DNA from: DAOUAJ01 sp034433615
Lineage (GTDB): Bacteria > Chloroflexota > Anaerolineae > DUEN01
NCBI GenBank assembly: GCA_034433615.1
Contig: DAOUAJ010000165.1
Location: 1 to 8,592 of the forward strand
Length of the DNA: 8,592 nucleotides
Direction of reading: 5' to 3'
Shown piece by piece: positions 6,310 to 8,592 of the stretch (position 1 is the stretch's first letter; the number at the start of each line of letters is the position of its first letter). The notes beneath the pieces were generated by a model. That model had not been told where the DNA came from and made no database searches. It saw nothing but the letters and a program-made list of their open reading frames with translations. The position numbers were made by a program, and so were the translations under genes.

Positions 6310-8372
6310 TGTTCAAGACGTTAGTTAAGCAATTTGATACGGTTGCGAAGCGCTGGCTACCGCTACCACAACCGCTCGACGAAAACATTATTGCCTGGGC
6401 CACTTTGCATGGATGGGATGTGTCAGACACGACATGCCAGCAATTGCTGGTTCGCCAGGCATTGTTGAACGCAACGATACGCCAGGTAGTTCCAGGGATC
6501 ACAGGCAGAATGTTTGCCACACCGTTGGATACGCTGGGCATAGGGGTGCCTCAGTCTCTTGCCGACGCTGTGTGGGAGGCAGCACAACGTCCAGATATTG
6601 TGTCCTTCCCCGGCTCGTTGGTTGAGGCCAGCCTGAAGGCCGCAGGCAGCAACTTTTGGGGAGAACTTTACAACGCCCTGATCCCACAGTCTCAACGACG
6701 TCAGATAGGACAGTTTTGGACGAACGAACGAGTCGCTGAGTGGATGGTAACATGGCTTTTACAGTCTCGTCCGCGTTACCTGGCCGACGTGGGTTGTGGC
6801 GCGGGAAACTTCCTCCTTAAAGCCGCTCTGTATTTGGAAAAGACCGACATCGCAACCGAACTGTATGGATGCGACCTGAGCCCATTACTATTGAATGTTA
6901 CCATGGCTGCTTTCTTGACACAACAGTGGGGCAGATTGCTAGCCTTGCCCCAGCTGGCCGTTCAGAATTACCTCGACGCTAGACTCCCGATGTGTGCCGA
7001 TGCTATCGTTTGCAACCCACCTTACACACGACATCATCATATCACTCCAACATTGAAAGATACGCTTCAGGCATTCTTCAAAGCACAGCTCCATCTTGAT
7101 GTGTCACGTCAGGGCACGCTGGCGTTTTATTTCTTGCTGAAGTTGATTGCTGAGATGCAGGATGGTGCGCGCGCAGCGATCATTGTTCCAATGGAAGTAT
7201 TGGATGCTCGCTATGGCAAAGCCGCCCGACGCGTTCTATGCCAGCATACGGCGCTTTCGGCTATTATTCACTTTTCTCCCCAGATGAATGCTTTTCACAA
7301 AGTAGATGTAGGAGCCTCTATTATCCTGTTCAGGAAAGATCGCACCAAGCAGAACTTGGTTCATCACCTGAGACTTGAGGTGTTGCCAACAACCGATGAA
7401 TTGCTGGCTTGTCTGGAGACGGATCGCCTAGGAGAGCACAAACTGAGGTTTGGTTCTCTTGTAGTGAAACCGCAGGATGAGTTGCTGGAGATACCTAAGT
7501 GGTTTGGCATCACCGTTCCCAAATTGTCCAGTCCGGAGTGGGAAAGTAGTGGGCTCGTCGTTCCGCTTAAAGCCTTAGCAAAGGTGGTGCGGGGCATCGC
7601 AACCGGTGCAAACGAATTCTTTGTCCTATCTACTCAGCAGGTCAAGCAATACTCGCTTGAGCCTTATGTAGTCCGGACTTTACAGCGCAATCGGGAGATT
7701 CAAGACATCGTTCTGGATGAGTTTCGATGGCAGACCCTCTCAAGTGAAGGTAAGCGCGTTTGGCTGCTCTACTTGAACAGCGATGATGTGAGTGCACATC
7801 CGGCATTGCGTTCGTATCTGGCTGAAGGTGAGGCGCGGGGTTATCACCGACGTGGCTTGATGCAAACGCGCAGGAAGTGGTACGCGATGGAGCAACGTGA
7901 CATCCCAGCTATCTTTTTCACGATTCTGACGAGGGGAAATCCTCGATTCATTTTGAATCGAGCGGGTGTACGGCCGCTCAATATGTTTTCATTAATTTAT
8001 CCCAACCGGTACGTTACGGGAGCCGGTGCCACTGAACTGCTATGGGCATTGCTGAACAGCACCTTCTCAATCTCGCGGCTCCCTTCGGTCAGCCGGACAT
8101 ATGGAGGCAATACCCTCAAGGTTGAGCCACGCGAGTTAGACAATCTACCTGTCATTAATCCACTGGCCCTGCCAGACGATGTCCGGCAAAAGATGAAAGG
8201 TTGGATTGATGATTTCTATCGCCATCGGCAGGCTTCTGTACTGATACACCAGGTTGATACATTGATTGAGGCATTATTGGCTGCGGAGACTCCAGACGTG
8301 GATCATTCACCATTACCTGTACAGCTCCGATTACTGGAGGCCAGAGAACAGTACGATGAGGCCATAAGTTGA
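6309..8372 (+). CDS. DNA N6-adenine methyltransferase of a type II restriction-modification system
   Basis: This enzyme transfers a methyl group from S-adenosylmethionine to adenine N6 in the recognition site, protecting host DNA from the neighbouring endonuclease. The motif order is that of gamma-class enzymes. GQFWT (134-138) corresponds to motif X. DVGCGAGNF (160-168) is the SAM-binding motif I. The catalytic motif IV NPPY is at 236-239, followed by TRHHH (240-244). After the catalytic domain comes a long C-terminal half with a TaqI/Eco57I-like target-recognition region, including WALLNSTFS (579-587) and a stretch ending in EPRELDNLPV (606-615). I place the start at ATG 6309 (687 residues). 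It overlaps TGA 6307-6309 and follows GAGGAG at 6292-6297. A GTG at 6297 would add four residues but loses its binding site. No controller (C) protein gene is visible nearby. Confidence 0.88.
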   Translation: MFKTLVKQFDTVAKRWLPLPQPLDENIIAWATLHGWDVSDTTCQQLLVRQALLNATIRQVVPGITGRMFATPLDTLGIGVPQSLADAVWEAAQRPDIVSFPGSLVEASLKAAGSNFWGELYNALIPQSQRRQIGQFWTNERVAEWMVTWLLQSRPRYLADVGCGAGNFLLKAALYLEKTDIATELYGCDLSPLLLNVTMAAFLTQQWGRLLALPQLAVQNYLDARLPMCADAIVCNPPYTRHHHITPTLKDTLQAFFKAQLHLDVSRQGTLAFYFLLKLIAEMQDGARAAIIVPMEVLDARYGKAARRVLCQHTALSAIIHFSPQMNAFHKVDVGASIILFRKDRTKQNLVHHLRLEVLPTTDELLACLETDRLGEHKLRFGSLVVKPQDELLEIPKWFGITVPKLSSPEWESSGLVVPLKALAKVVRGIATGANEFFVLSTQQVKQYSLEPYVVRTLQRNREIQDIVLDEFRWQTLSSEGKRVWLLYLNSDDVSAHPALRSYLAEGEARGYHRRGLMQTRRKWYAMEQRDIPAIFFTILTRGNPRFILNRAGVRPLNMFSLIYPNRYVTGAGATELLWALLNSTFSISRLPSVSRTYGGNTLKVEPRELDNLPVINPLALPDDVRQKMKGWIDDFYRHRQASVLIHQVDTLIEALLAAETPDVDHSPLPVQLRLLEAREQYDEAIS

Positions 8373-8391
8373 CTACTGGTGATGGAAGCGC

Positions 8392-8409
8392 GCTGATGTC
8401 GCTGATGTC
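8392..8409. repeat. Two-copy 9-bp tandem repeat
   Basis: GCTGATGTC occurs twice in immediate succession (8392-8400 and 8401-8409), just after the methyltransferase gene and just before the predicted promoter at 8417-8446. The function is unknown. It could be a direct-repeat operator or simple slippage. Confidence 0.5.
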
Positions 8410-8416
8410 CTGCGGA

Positions 8417-8446
8417 TTGACGTTCTGTCTACATCCATGATATGAT
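8417..8446 (+). promoter_or_regulatory. Predicted sigma-70-type promoter for the downstream aminotransferase
   Basis: TTGACG (8417-8422) matches the -35 consensus at five of six positions. TATGAT (8441-8446) matches the -10 consensus at five of six, with an 18-base spacer. Transcription would start near 8453, leaving a leader of about 85 bases ahead of the ATG at 8540. It would allow the downstream gene to be expressed independently of the restriction-modification genes. Confidence 0.55.
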
Positions 8447-8486
8447 TGACTTTTGAGAGGATACTAGAATTCTACCTCAGTTTGTC

Positions 8487-8512
8487 GGAGGCGGCGAGCC
8501 GGTGCCGCTTCC
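8487..8512 (+). other. Leader stem-loop before the aminotransferase
   Basis: GGAGGCGGC (8487-8495) pairs with GCCGCTTCC (8504-8512), nine base pairs including one G-U, around an 8-base loop. It ends 14 bases before the AAGGAG ribosome binding site (8527-8532). An A-rich stretch follows rather than U residues, so it is not an intrinsic terminator. It may influence translation or mRNA stability. Confidence 0.4.
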
Positions 8513-8539
8513 AGAAACAATAAATTAAGGAGTGACATC

Positions 8540-8592
8540 ATGAAGGTCGGGTTTTACGGTCACGTTCGGCAGTACCACAACATCAAGGCCGA
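8540..8592 (+). CDS. 5' end of a probable DegT/DnrJ/EryC1/StrS aminotransferase (partial)
   Basis: Only 17 complete codons are in the window: MKVGFYGHVRQYHNIKA. The start is strong, since AAGGAGTG (8527-8534) lies at ideal spacing before the ATG. A short N-terminal segment ending in Q-Y-x-N-I/L-K followed by an acidic helix is characteristic of the PLP-dependent sugar aminotransferase family, which aminates keto-sugars or keto-inositols. If so, it would fit the sugar-related genes before 5292. The identification rests on a very short stretch and could be wrong; existence of a gene here is much surer than its product. Confidence 0.5.
   Translation, partial: MKVGFYGHVRQYHNIKA

Overview
The first 5.3 kb is GC-rich and starts two of its three genes with GTG. 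It carries a carbohydrate-use gene group: a cytoplasmic GH2 beta-mannosidase, an MFS transporter and a zinc-dependent polyol/sugar-type dehydrogenase, all on the + strand. Gene content, base composition and repeat-laden intergenic spaces resemble a filamentous or thermophilic Chloroflexota (Anaerolineae/Caldilineae-type) genome. That placement is inference; no rRNA or marker gene is present.

Layout: 1-48 is a short leader with a small stem-loop and a strong ribosome binding site. 49-2571 is the beta-mannosidase. 2572-2715 is an intergenic space with one copy of a 62-bp palindromic repeat. 2716-4026 is the MFS transporter. 4027-4299 is a structured intergenic space with a second copy of the palindrome, 17-bp inverted repeats, heptad arrays and a perfect 9-bp hairpin. 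4300-5292 is the zinc dehydrogenase. 5356-8372 is a two-gene type II restriction-modification module (AccI-like endonuclease, then a gamma-type N6-adenine DNA methyltransferase), visibly less GC-rich than the genes before it. 8373-8539 is a leader with a good sigma-70-type promoter and a stem-loop. 8540-8592 is the first 17 codons of a probable DegT/DnrJ/EryC1/StrS aminotransferase.

Functional reading: the transporter could import a mannose-containing oligosaccharide or its product, the mannosidase would release mannose in the cytoplasm, and the dehydrogenase would oxidise a sugar or polyol. The restriction-modification pair has no metabolic link to its neighbours and looks like an insertion between the dehydrogenase and the aminotransferase.

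The most notable observation concerns the endonuclease gene. Its reading frame is cut by TAA at 6157-6159, but the same frame stays open for 49 more protein-like codons. It then ends at TGA 6307-6309, which overlaps the methyltransferase ATG in a TGATG junction. The gene therefore was probably about 317 codons long and has acquired a nonsense mutation, unless the TAA is a sequencing error or is read through. No CRISPR array, tRNA, rRNA or complete insertion sequence was seen.
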